Assembly (NCBI RefSeq): GCF_001625195.1
Contig: NC_054389.1
Location: forward strand, 10,722,520 to 10,786,519
Direction of reading: 5' to 3'
DNA from: Drechmeria coniospora
Taxonomy: Eukaryota > Ascomycota > Sordariomycetes > Hypocreales > Ophiocordycipitaceae
DNA: 64,000 bases
Each line of letters begins with the position of its first letter. The first letter of the stretch is position 1. Below, piece after piece: positions 12,356 through 24,217 of this stretch. The notes under the pieces were generated by a model, which had not been told where the DNA came from, made no database searches, and saw only the letters and a list, made by a program, of their open reading frames with translations. Position numbers and translations under genes: made by a program.

Positions 12356-12415
12356 ACCATGCCATGCCATGCCATGCCATGCCAATGCCAATGCCAATGC
12401 CAATGCCAATGCCAA
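12356..12415 (+). repeat. compound microsatellite (ATGCC)n then (AATGCC)n
   Basis: A pentamer run of about five CATGC units passes directly into a hexamer run of about six CAATGC units, a period change caused by one inserted A that was then amplified. Confidence 0.9.
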
Positions 12416-15400
12416 CATTTACCATTGGCCCCCCAAGTGGGCCAAGGCGAGGCGAGTCGAGGGTTTGTCCGTCCATCGTCATCGGGTAGCATCTATTTTC
12501 GGCGGGCGAGCACAGCCAATCTACAGCAACTGCACACGTACTTTCGATGGGTGTCTGTCGGCAGCACGGAGCAGAGTAGCATCAGCATGGAAGGGCCCTG
12601 TTCTCCATCGATCCCCTTGCTGAAGGCGCGAGTGCCGAGTCGTAGGCGGTCGTGGGTGCGTGGATGCATGATGCATGACGGATGTTTGATCGGCATCGGC
12701 ATCGGCACTCGTCCATGGAATCATGTCGCCCTCTCTCGCCTCGGCGGCGATGCGATGGACCGCCGCTCCCGCCTCATCCGGCGCGCGTGACGGAGGATGG
12801 AAGCGCATGGATGCTAAAATGGCTCGTCGTGCGTCGTCATTTCCGTCGTCGGCCGACGCGAGTCCCAGCATCGCATCGGGACGAGGGGCCGTGTAGTGCG
12901 AAGCCGAGACTTTCAGTCCATTCGATCGATGTGCTGCCCATCGACGGGCACGTCATGATGGCGTGCACCTACTGCACGGAGCACAAGCACTTGCATGTCA
13001 TGCCGGAGCACGGAATTAATTATTACATGTAATTACTTGTACGCCTGCGGTGTTCATGTTGTACTTGCGTGCATGCGAGGACAAGGGCGGAGTACTGCGT
13101 ACTGGGTACGTACTACGTGGTACGAGCTCGACAGCAGTCATTTCGCAATTATCTCGGCGTTTGCCTGCCGCCGCCGGCCCCCATCGCCAGCGCTTACCCC
13201 TCCCTACTGGCGGTGCGCCGTCGGGCATTAGTACTTGCAAGTGCACGCACAGCAGGGGCACCAGCGCCTGAATGCATTCATGGTATAGAGTCCAGGTACG
13301 AGTCCTCGCAAGCACGGCGAGTGTATTCCGTGCCCCGTACGTACGTACTTGCAGTTGTGCATGCAAGCGCATGCACTCCGCTCCCCACAAGCAAGTACGA
13401 GCGAGCATTCGCGGCGGTCTGCTTGCTGCTGCTGAACCGTGGCTCGATTGCAGAGCCGCCCGCGGAGATGTGTCGATTGCACACCGACTCCGTACACTTC
13501 CGTACTAGCCGACGTCCGCCCCAAGTGGCCGACGGCATCTCAACGACGCGGCCGGGATGCGACGAGCCCGTCTGCCCACGGCCGTCGCCGCCTTGTCCTC
13601 TCTACCGCGCCGGACGGTGCTTCCATCGGAAACGAGGCAGGGCGTCCGCGGCGTGTTTTGCATCGCACCGACTCCTACCTTGTATTATTTGCTTGTTCGC
13701 ACTTCATGGACGCCAGTTGGGTGCGGAACGAAACGAAACGGAGCGTGAAACAACCCGGCGAGATGCGACGTGCAGGTATGTGCTTGTACTTGAGTACGTG
13801 CAAGTAAGTACAGCGACATGCTTCCCCGGGGTGCTGGGTTATTGAATGTAATATTAAGTAGTAAGCATGTACAGGTACAGTATGTGCCAAGTATGCACAC
13901 GTGCAAGTACTGTAGATGTACACTTGCAGCATGAGCCAATTCGTTGCGCAAGGGGCGGAACCAACTTCGGCCTCGTCGTTCCAGAGACAAAGGCTGTGGC
14001 CGAGAGCGATCAAGGAAAAAGCAAAGTCTGCGTGCGAACGATGGAGAAGGGCAAGGGTTGTTTCATGACGACGTATTGCGCACCGGCAACGGGGCCCATC
14101 ATCTCGGACTACTGTACGGAGTACGGAGTAGTTGTAAGCGTACGGAGTAGGTACATGTAGTGACTTATTATTTGTTGTACTTGAGTACAGTACTAACACA
14201 GTACAGCACTTGCAAGTGCAGCAGCAAGTGCGCCAAGTTCGGGCCGCATCGGCCTTTGCTGCCTGCGAGTGCAAGCACAGTAATACCTTGGCGGCATCTG
14301 TGTGCGGATGTACTTGAGTTCTCCGTAAGCAAGTGCAGTACATGTAAGCCAGTATTAAGTAATCCTCTCTGCATGTAGCATCTCCAAATACTTACATGTA
14401 CGGAGCACAGCACCCGTACTTGGGCCGTAGCAATAGACTCACAGCGCTACACGTACTGTACGTACAGGTAATAAGAACCCCCGCGCATGCTCGCACCGTA
14501 CTGCTTGAATGACAGTCGCAGCGCTCGGAAATCTATCCACCAACGACCTCGGCAGAAACGGCACGGAAACCAGGGGACAAGGACTACGAATAATCATGCG
14601 GCTCCTGCTCCGAAACGTCCAATCTGCCATGGCGTTCAGGGCATTATAGTTGTCGAGGACATGAACGCGCTCGCTCTCCGAGACTGGTCCCGGCCCTGGC
14701 GCCATCGCGACGATGCGGCAGCGGCCAGTGACCAGCGGCGACGCATGTAAACACGGCAAGACGGCGACGGCGGTCCCTCGCACGGCGCAGGAGACACGCG
14801 ACCTCGCACGCGAACGGTGCATGCGCATCCACGTAGGTGCTGATGGGGCTCGCCGCCCATGCTTGCCCATGGACGGTGCCGGTATGCACGCCCACGCCCA
14901 CGCGGATGGGACGAAGACCGCGCCCTCGTCGCCGGAATGGTTGCTCATGTCAGACCGAGCGAGGCTCGATTGTCCATTGGACGGCGGGTGAATAGTATGA
15001 GTCGAGGAAAATAGCACACGGAAGAGGGCGCTCAACAATTCGGGTCATGTGCACTTGTCTACAAGCCCGTTAGCCTGCGCGAGAGCAATTATCCATGTTT
15101 CATGCGCGCCGCGAGAGGGCGACGGCGTACGACGTGTACGATGCTCATTACGACGTTTTACATACGAATAATTACCAATACTTATTACTTGGCGGAACAA
15201 GCACGAAGTACTTGTGCAAACGGCACGAGCGCTAACCTCGTACGAGCACCGCGATGTACCGGCGTACCGTACAGTACCGTACAGTATTACTTACAATACA
15301 GTACTTGCAGTACAGTAAGTATTACTTACAATACAGTACTTACAGTACGGAACAAGTATTACTTGCATGTTCTCGCGGTCGGTGAGGACCGGCATGAACA

Positions 15401-18400
15401 GTACCGGCCATGTACAAACAAGCAAGTGCCCAAGCAGACCGACTGTGCAGGAATACCGTACCAGCATTACCTGCCGGTACGCTTGCGCGCGCGAGCAATG
15501 CTGAATCGTGTGTGCAGGCCAGGAAGTGCATGTACCGTAGTTGTAGGTGCACCTGCACCCGGATCCATGTGCATGCACCTGTCATATCAAAGGCCGATAT
15601 GGACCACGGCGCTCCGTGCTCGATGACGGAAACAACTCTATCGGTGCGTTTGCTCGTCCCCGCCAAACAGGTTCGCCGCGTTGCCAATGGGCGAGCGGCC
15701 GGAGCGACGGGCGGATCCCTGGTCGGCAGGGAGGAGGGCCCGACAGGCGCATGCACGATGGGCGTTGCCGGCCTCGCGGTGGGAGTGGGAGGGAGGGGGC
15801 GAGCGGGCCGGCGTGGGAGGACGAGAACGAGTTCGACAAGGCGGGCAACGGGTGCTCGGTGGTGCTGATGCGCGTCCGACGAGGGAAGCGACGCCGCCGT
15901 GACGAGCCACGGTCGAGGCGAGCCAGGTCAACCGGACGACGGAGGAGAGCGGCCGACAAGGATGCCGGTGGACGAGTCGGAGCGTTGCCGTTACGTTATC
16001 CAGCTGGCCACGGCGCGCGGGGAGAGCGGCGAGTCGAGCACGACGTGCCGCCATCGACTCGACGGGCAAGCGATGCTTGTCGAGTCGGGAGAAGAAGCAT
16101 GGATGGTGTCCAGGTGGTGAGTCGGTGTGCTTGCGGCAAGTACGGAGTAGGTACAAGTAATAAGTAAGTACTCGTGCGTGCTCTGTTGGTACCATGCCAT
16201 AATACAGTATAATTAATACAGTAATTAATACAGTAATTACTTGTAGGTAAGTACTAGGTAGGTACTTGTGCAGTAACTGGGTACTGGGTTCTAGGTCTAG
16301 TACCAGGCAAGTAATCAATGCTGCGGCGGGAACGGAGTACCTGCACACCAACTGCACGCAAGCACTGTAATTGCACACCCAAGCCAGCGGGCGGCACGGT
16401 AATACACCTCAGCGTTGGGACACGCATGCCGTAATGGTTGCTGGTGCGGCTATAGCAGCCGTACCATATGAACCAGCACCTCGCCGAAACACGGCCGACC
16501 GAGGCGAAATGCGCCGGTGCCGAGCATTCCCAGCCTCCAAGACGAAGACGGCCAGAGTGGACTATTACTGACAGGTAACAAAGACGATGAAAAATGATGA
16601 TGATGATGCCAATCCGAATGATGATGGATCGCGACCCCAGACTGGCAGAACGGCCGGGGCGCATGCATGCACGCACGCGCACCCCGGCGCACCCCTGGGC
16701 CAAGCCGGGGTCGCAATACGACGACGGGTCGACCGAACGAACCTCGCCATCTGTCCTCGACCCTCGACACGACGAGGGCAGCAGGCGACGCCGAAGAGGC
16801 CAGGCTGCGAGGCGGCGGCTGCCTTGGGCGTACGCGTGCCGTACCGGGTAGGCTTGGGTGGTATGGAATCCCGCAGAGAGCCGAGGACTCGCCCACGTTT
16901 CCCTCGGTCGTTTTTGCTGGTACGCAGTGCGTGCACGGTACAGTGCAAATGTACGAGCATCGGCACAGGCGCTGTACAGCAGGGGATATACCTGGCCGCT
17001 GTCGGTGCGTGCGCTACCGGCTTCCGCGCCGAGGTGCTGTGCTTGCAAGCACAGCACAGTACATGTAGGCTGCACTTGGTGCTGTGGTCCCGTCATCGCA
17101 AGCATCCGTGCTCCGTGCTGACCGACGGTCGTTATGAGCAACGGCGAGCGAGTCGGTGGGGAGAGTCGGGTGCCAGGAGCATGGGGAATCAGTCACCGGC
17201 GGCGCTCGGGGAAATCAGAAACGGTCCACAGCATCCAGGCGATTCTCACGCGAGCGCAACCGAGGCGCAGGCCCCAAGAAAACTGGAAAATGAACGAGGC
17301 CAACCCATGGCAACTCCACAGCGCTCGAGAAATGCCTCGTACCGTACGGAGTACGGAGTGCAGAACAGTGCGAGTTCGTGCCTACCCCAGCCGAACTGTG
17401 CATGTGCATGCGCCGTACGGAGTACTTGCAGTACTTGCAGTACTTGCAGTATCACAGTAATTACTTGCTGTACCTGTACCTGCTGTCCTCGCTATGATTG
17501 CCGAAATTTATAATTAGTTGTACTTGCTGCACAACCAATACACCGTGCAAGGTCCTCGTACGAGAATAAAACACACTGTACCCCGTACTCCGTATATTGT
17601 AATAATAATACTCGTACAGTACTTATTTACTTATAGTACAGTACACGCATGCGCACACGCAAGTACTCCCCGCCTTTCTTACGAGCCTTGTGCTTGCCAC
17701 CACCGGTACGTAAGTACTTGTACCAACCAAGTAATACCTACTCTCAAGTACTCCGTACGTTCATATCAATACCGCGCTCCGAATGTGCCCGTCTCTCTGC
17801 CAGCCACAACGTGGCCAACGGCGGCCGATAAGAGGCAACATGGATCGGTTGGTCTAGTCCTGACCTTGGTGTCTAGTGCTCTGCCAAGTGTGGTGCAATT
17901 CCAGTACGTAACCCAACGTGCACAGCACACTTGTTCCGCACCGTGCTTTACTGTGCTCAAGTACATTGATACTTGCTGCTTGCTGGTGAACATACAGTAC
18001 TCGCCTGCACAGTGCCATGCAGAGCGAGCGCGGTACATGTGACTCGGACCCAGGCCACGCAACAAGTGCCGCGCACGAATCGATGAGCGCTTTTGTCGCA
18101 CCTGTTCTGCACGGCCCCGGCTGAACGAGACGAGGCTGGGGGACGCTCCGGGCCAGGTCAGCTGCAGCCAGCCATGCATGCATGCATGCGCCTGTAGGGG
18201 AAAGCACTCGTCGCCGTGCGCCGTCGACGTGTTCTCGAAGCCTTCACCGAAGACGGGCGTCATGGGAACGGTCCTCGGTCGGACCGAGCCCGACAACTTG
18301 TCGTACGTACAGTACACGAAAGTACGGGGTACATGTGTTTGTTTTGCCAATGTACAGAGTACGAGTAGCTGAGTCGCTGAAGGTGGTATCCTGTGGTACA

Positions 18401-19312
18401 ACTATACTTACTGTACTCCGTACCTAGTGCCTAATCACTGCTCACGTGCAACTACTTACAGTACCTGCTTAGGTGTACTGTACACATGTAGTCGCAAGCA
18501 CAGTACGGAGTGCATTTTTCAATATTAGCAAGCAGCTGAGCTGCACTATACTTGTACTATGCACTACCTACTGTATGTACTCATTGTAAGTACTCCGTAT
18601 AGCACGGGTACTGTACTTGCACCTACACCTTCTGTGCAACTACAAGCACGTAATACTTGCTTGCATCTATTACGTTGGCAAGATGCAAGGTGCATAAAAG
18701 ACGCGATTCATTGGCCCCCGCCCCTCGTCCTCGAGTACCACAAGCACTCGGCGGCGGTGGTGGATTCTGCTGCCCACGGGGTGGTGTGGTGCTGACCCGT
18801 CCGCCAAGCGTCTCGTGCGTGCCCCATTCGGACTGGTGCAGGCGGAACGCTCCCCATCTTTTCCAGAAGCGAGGGAGAAGACGAGAGGAAAAAGGCTCAT
18901 CCGGCTCGAGGGTGGCACAATGCCAATGGCGAGGCGGCAGTGGGAAGCGGCCGACCGACGACGAGGAAAACCTCTCGCGACGTCGTCATCGTCGCCTGAC
19001 GGACGCCATCAGCGAGCACCCCGCGGCGAGACCGAGCCGGATCGACGAGGGAGGAGGATGCTGACCCATGCGAATCGTGTTGTGTCAACGTTAATCTACC
19101 GCCGCGAGCAGCTGGGCACGCCTGGCCGTTTCATTGGCTCGCCGCGAGGACGATTGCTAAGGGCTGGAGGAGCACGAAGTAGGGAGTACCTATACTCCGT
19201 ACATGCAGGTGTGCAGCATAAAGTACTTATTACTTGCAAGCAAGCAATAGCAGTAATACTGGGGCACTTGCTCCATCCTCGCACGCACTTGGTACGAGTT
19301 GTCCAAGTGCAA

Positions 19313-19336
19313 ATATTATTATTATTATTATTATTA
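19313..19336 (+). repeat. (ATT)n microsatellite
   Basis: About eight ATT units in a row inside the gene-poor region. Confidence 0.9.
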
Positions 19337-22300
19337 CTTCGTTGTACTTAAGTAAGTGCATGTACTTACTGTACAACAACTTGTACTTGCTGTACAGTAG
19401 CCGTAAGTACATGGACACCTGCGCCTGCACCTACATGCGGGTACTTGCTTGCATTCAGATCTACTATGCAAGTACAGGTACAAGTACAAGCACTTACTTA
19501 CTGTGCAAAGACAGTAGCTGTACTCCGTACTCCATATTAATACCTGCTTGCCCATGTTTTGACCCAAGTCAGGATCGAGGACACGGGCCATTCCAATGAC
19601 GTCGATTGCGAATCACCAAGCATACCGGCCCTTGGTCACTCCTCCGCCGGCGAATCAACGTGACGGCAATGGCGCACAGGCCAGGGGAAAACAACAGAGG
19701 CTCACGATGCATCATTGCAGAGCATCCATTTTCATTTACTCCGCCCGTCACCTAGACTAGGTTTGGATAGTACGTTAATTACAGGCGTGTTGTGTCATCT
19801 GCTGGAGAGAGGGCGCGTCCGTCGCAATGCAGATGCGGTGCGGCGAGTGGCCGTCGGCGCGCCGTGCCTGCCACGCCGACGGGTGCAAGTCGCCGAGGAT
19901 ATCTGGCGGTCGTGGCGGTCGATGGTTTCTTGCGCACTCGCATGGGTGGGTGTGCGTACGGAGTGCGGCGCTGGCCACGTCAAGACCCCACGGCGATTCT
20001 CGGATGAGCGGCGAGAAGATACAAAGCAAATAAAACCAAAGGGAAAAAACCCCGGGTCCCTTTGCCGCAGAGAGGGCTCCCGCATGCAGCGTCGCTAGGC
20101 AGGCATGGAGGCGTGCGGGCGGATGAATTTTTCCACAGCCGTCCGTTTTAGCGCCATGGCTTGAGCCCTGGCCCGAGGAGCGATGCACCACAGAAAAACT
20201 TGCGCCCGAAGGGGGAGGGGGGGGGGGTCGGAGAAAACACCGGAGGGGTAGGCATGCTGGCTTTACGGAGTACAGCTAGGTAGTTACTAGTACTGTACCT
20301 AATAGTAGGTACGAGTACCTGTCGGCGCAGGCTCGGAGCCAGTGTGCCACACGGTGCGCCCGCTACCGACCACCGACTACGGGGGCACCTTTAGCATCGT
20401 CCACATGAGTATTATACTCTACTAGTACTAATTACCTGCCAACTACCTGCTAATTACCTGCTAGTCGGCTCGTGGCCGGCGCTGTAAATGCCGAGCATTC
20501 GATTCGTCGGAAACGGGACGTCCTTTGGGGGAGAAACTCGCCAGGCGACAAACGGACACGACGAGACGACGAGCCCGACATTAGCACTTGGTCCATGGCC
20601 GCCCCGAGGTGCACGCGGTGCACGCATCGCATCACGCAATGCATACTCCGTACGTGTGCTCGTATTATCTCGATACGGGCATTGCCAAATTGCTCGCATC
20701 TCTTCGCGCGAGTACACCTGCCTGTAATGCGCACCACCGTATGCGCCCTCCTCTGCCCGGCTTGACGTCAGACGACCGACCGACCGACCGGCCTGCCATG
20801 ACGTTGTTTCACCCAACCGGTGCTGGAAATTGCCTCGGGCGAACTCGTCGTCCGCCGACTCGCCAAGCCAACATGTTCCAGGTCGACCTGCCCAGACCAC
20901 GCAGCCACCTGCATGCGCACCTAAGCAAGTACTTACTCTCCGGTGCATGCACGCTTGGCTGCTGAGGCTTTTCTCGACGTCGACATCGTCACCGGTCGCG
21001 TCCCCGATGCGTCCGTGTCGCCTGGCCCCCGTCCCCGCCCTGGACAGGGCATCGGAGCAGAAACAGCTCTGGGTGCGACGTGACGGCGCCCCCCCCCCTC
21101 GTCCAGACCGCCGTGCGACCGCTGCGTGGACGGGGCGGGATCGATGGTGCGGAGCGGTAGCAGGAGGTATCCTGAGACGAGAGACAAAACCGGGGGCGAG
21201 GGGCACGAGGGACGCCGGCAAATGGAAGGGAAGCCGCTCGCGCGCGATGAAAGTTGTGCAGTCTGGGGGCGCCGCGGCGTACAGTGGGGTGTATCAGTAC
21301 TGTGATGTGCGTGCAGCGTACTGTAAGTAAGTACATGGATGGGTACCTGCTCTCGATGTAAGTACTGTTCTGTAGGGGTGCCACGGTGCGTGCGCATCGC
21401 TGGACCGTGGCGGCGGCACCGCCTACAAGAAGCTAGCATGCGTTTCTTAGCACAGGAATAACGGGGTCGCCAGCGCTGGCCGTACGCGACGGAATGTACC
21501 GGGCACAGCGGCACAGGGCCGTCGAGCTGCTGGCCATCGCCTCCACGGTAGGCACATTGGAGGAGGAGGGCGGTTTGCGACGACAAACATTGGGCTTGGC
21601 GTCGACCGCGGTTCTTTGCGGCCTTTCCAACCGTCGTTCCCGCGAGAGAGAACAAAAAAAAAAAGAGAAAAGAGCTATTACGTTTAGCAGCACGATCCGT
21701 AGCGGCAATTGTAGGCACCTTTGTGCCCGTCGATCCTCCAACAACCACCAAGTATGCTCCGTAGGTACCGGCGACATGAACTGATTGATAGTCCATGTGC
21801 GTCTAAGGCGGACTAGTTGTGCGTGCGAGGTATCTTGGCACCACACCAAAGTGCACCTCTAGCCCTCTAGCGATGCATGCTCGCCCGCAAACGGCGGCGT
21901 GCACCTGCAAAACGATCAACGCCGACCAATGACAACCATGCTCGGACGTGAAGCATTTTCTTGTGCGCAGAGATGCCATCCTAGCTCCGCGTCGAATGCC
22001 ATGACCCGACATCGTGGACGGACTTGCCGGTGGCTGCTGAGCGCCGGCTGACCATCCGTGGGAGGCGGCCGCACGGAGTACAGGGTAGAAAAAGCCTCAG
22101 CGATGGGTCCGAGGTGGCAAATCGATCGGGTTGGTCGCCTCGACATGCCAGAATGCTCCGGCGCACGCGCGGCGGATGACCTGCCCGGGGGGGAGGGGGT
22201 TCCCAGGAATGGCAGCGAATGAAACGACCCAAGTGCGGCCTGTAGACGTGCGGAGCCGAGGGAGTCTCTCGACGTCGACGACGTGAGACGCCATGCGTGG

Positions 22301-22954
22301 TGCGAAGACGACAATCTGGAACGGCGGCAACGACGAGAGCTCCACGGACGGTTGACCGAGCGCAGGAGGAGCAGGGCACAGGCACGACCGCACGCAAGCA
22401 CGCAAGCACTCGCGGCCCCGACGAGCATGCCATGCCTCGGGCTGCGTCGACGGTCCACGTCAAGCCGCCGGCCTCGTTGCGCTTGCTCGCATGCAGGCTG
22501 TCAAGCGGCCGTGCCGCATCTCCCACGGCGACACTATCCGTCGCATGCTTTACTAGTCCTGCCACCCAGCAGCTCGTAATCTTGCCCCTGCTCGGTGCTG
22601 TTGCCCGTGGCGAAGGTGTCGAGCCATGGAAGGGCCGCGAGCGAAGCGCTTCCCTTTCCTCTCCCCGTCCTCGCCGCGGATGGTAGGCGTGACTGCCAGC
22701 GCTCGGTGCAGGTGGCCGATTGTTGGGCCGTCGATGCCTGCAGGGGCTTAAGCTGCACTCGTAGGTACTGTAAGTACTTGCTTGCGCTCTACCATGCCGC
22801 CTGGGATCAGGGGGGTGGCCGAGGGGAGGTATCGGCATACCGTGTGTCGAGGTCGAAAACCGCACTGCCCTTTGTTGTTGTTGTGCAACACTCGTCTCGC
22901 AAGAATGGCGGCAAGTGTACTGCAAGTAAGTACTGTGCAGTACGTACGGTACAG

Positions 22955-23195
22955 TACATGTAGTTGCAGGTGCAGGTACATGTAGTTGTAGGTGCAGGTA
23001 CATGTAGTTGCGGGCGCAGGTACATGTGGTTGTTGGTGCAACATGTGGTTGTAGGCGCAGGTACATGTAGCTGTATGTGCAGGTACATGTAACTATAGAT
23101 GCAGGTACATGTAGTTGTTTGTGCAGGTACATGTGGCTGTAGATGCAGGTACATGTAGTTGTAGGTGCAGGCACATGTAATGGAAGGTACAAGTA
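22955..23195 (+). repeat. 22-bp degenerate minisatellite with ACATGT core
   Basis: About eleven imperfect copies of a 22-bp unit close to GGTACATGTAGTTGTAGGTGCA. The palindromic core TACATGTA is the best preserved part. Copies differ at several positions, and one (near 23040) has lost a few bases. The minus-strand translation gives a Thr/Cys/Tyr repeat that explains much of a 454-codon open frame there. Confidence 0.85.
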
Positions 23196-24217
23196 CATGT
23201 ACTTTGCAGGAGCAGGTACTGTATATAGTAGAGTACATACTGTACTTAAGTAAGTAGGTGCAAGTACAGTACTGAAAGTACTGAGTAGCTGCAAGTACTT
23301 ACTGATAGCTGCAAGTACACCCAAGCAAGTACACGTACAGTACATGTACTTTACACAAGCATCACTTGCGGCGCTCCGTCCTCGTACTCGCCCTCTTGCT
23401 GTTGTTATTTGGTGGGTGCCTGGAAGAGTTGGCTGGGTAGGTATGGGGGGGGCATGGGTGGATTCATCATGGTGGTAGAGACAAGAGACATGGGTGTCGT
23501 GGTGTGGGGTGGGGGGAAGGGGGGGGGGGGGGTAAGAGGGCCCGTGGAAGCCAAAGGACCGGCGACTACGCCTACTCCGTAATCGTTCTCGTATACCTGC
23601 AAAGGCTTAGTACCGAGTACTAGCACCGAGGTGGGAAACAAGTACCACTCGCCCCGGCGCTCGCGCGCATGGGACATGCTGGCCTAGGTACAGCTACCTT
23701 ACCTGCTCGTGCATGTTGTGCTCCGTCCGTGTCGTGCGTGCGTGCTGCTCTGCTCTGCCGTGCCCTGCTGTCCTGCGTCCGCTGATGCTCGCCTGCTGGT
23801 CCGGTGGAGTGGCCGTCCCGTACCCGTCCAGTCGCTGTTTCTCGCTCGAGCTTGCGAAGACTAATCCCGTTGCAACGCAGCCGTCGCCGACCGCCCAGCC
23901 CACGCGCGCGCCCATTGAAATAGAAGTCGCTCCCACCCGGCCCGCCGCTTCGCTCCCCTTCCCCTTCTTCCCTTCTCGACACCCACGAATGTGTTCCCAG
24001 TGACCGTCTCCGTCCTCCTTCGTGTGGTGCTTCGACACTCACTGACCCTTCTTTCTTCCTTTTCCTGTTCCCCTCGCATCATCACCCGTCCCTACACGAC
24101 GCTTCCGACGTCGACACCGCCGACGCCTCCGCTTCCCTAAGAGACCCTGCGTTGCTGTATTTTGACTATATACCCCCCCCGACCACCTAGCCCGCCGCCT
24201 GCCACCGCCCACCCCCC

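Larger units (their letters stand above)
10131..24217. other. 14-kb gene-poor, repeat-rich region
   Basis: No gene could be supported between the Seb1-like gene and Pma1. The stretch alternates GC-rich islands a few hundred bases long with segments packed with GTACTT, TACATGTAC and TACGGAGTAC words, several minisatellites (listed separately), an ATT run and G homopolymers. The longest open frames (258 codons at 13069-13845 plus, 454 codons at 21981-23345 minus, 255 codons at 20454-21221 minus) are Arg/Cys/Ser-rich or translate repeats and show no domain or intron structure. The last ~500 bases before 24218 are pyrimidine-rich and probably belong to the Pma1 promoter and leader. No tRNA-like cloverleaf was noticed. 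Confidence 0.5.

Noticed and set aside
21981..23345. 454-codon minus-strand open frame
   Set aside because: Its first third translates the 22-bp minisatellite into a Thr/Cys/Tyr repeat, and the rest is Arg/Ser-rich with no domain or promoter.
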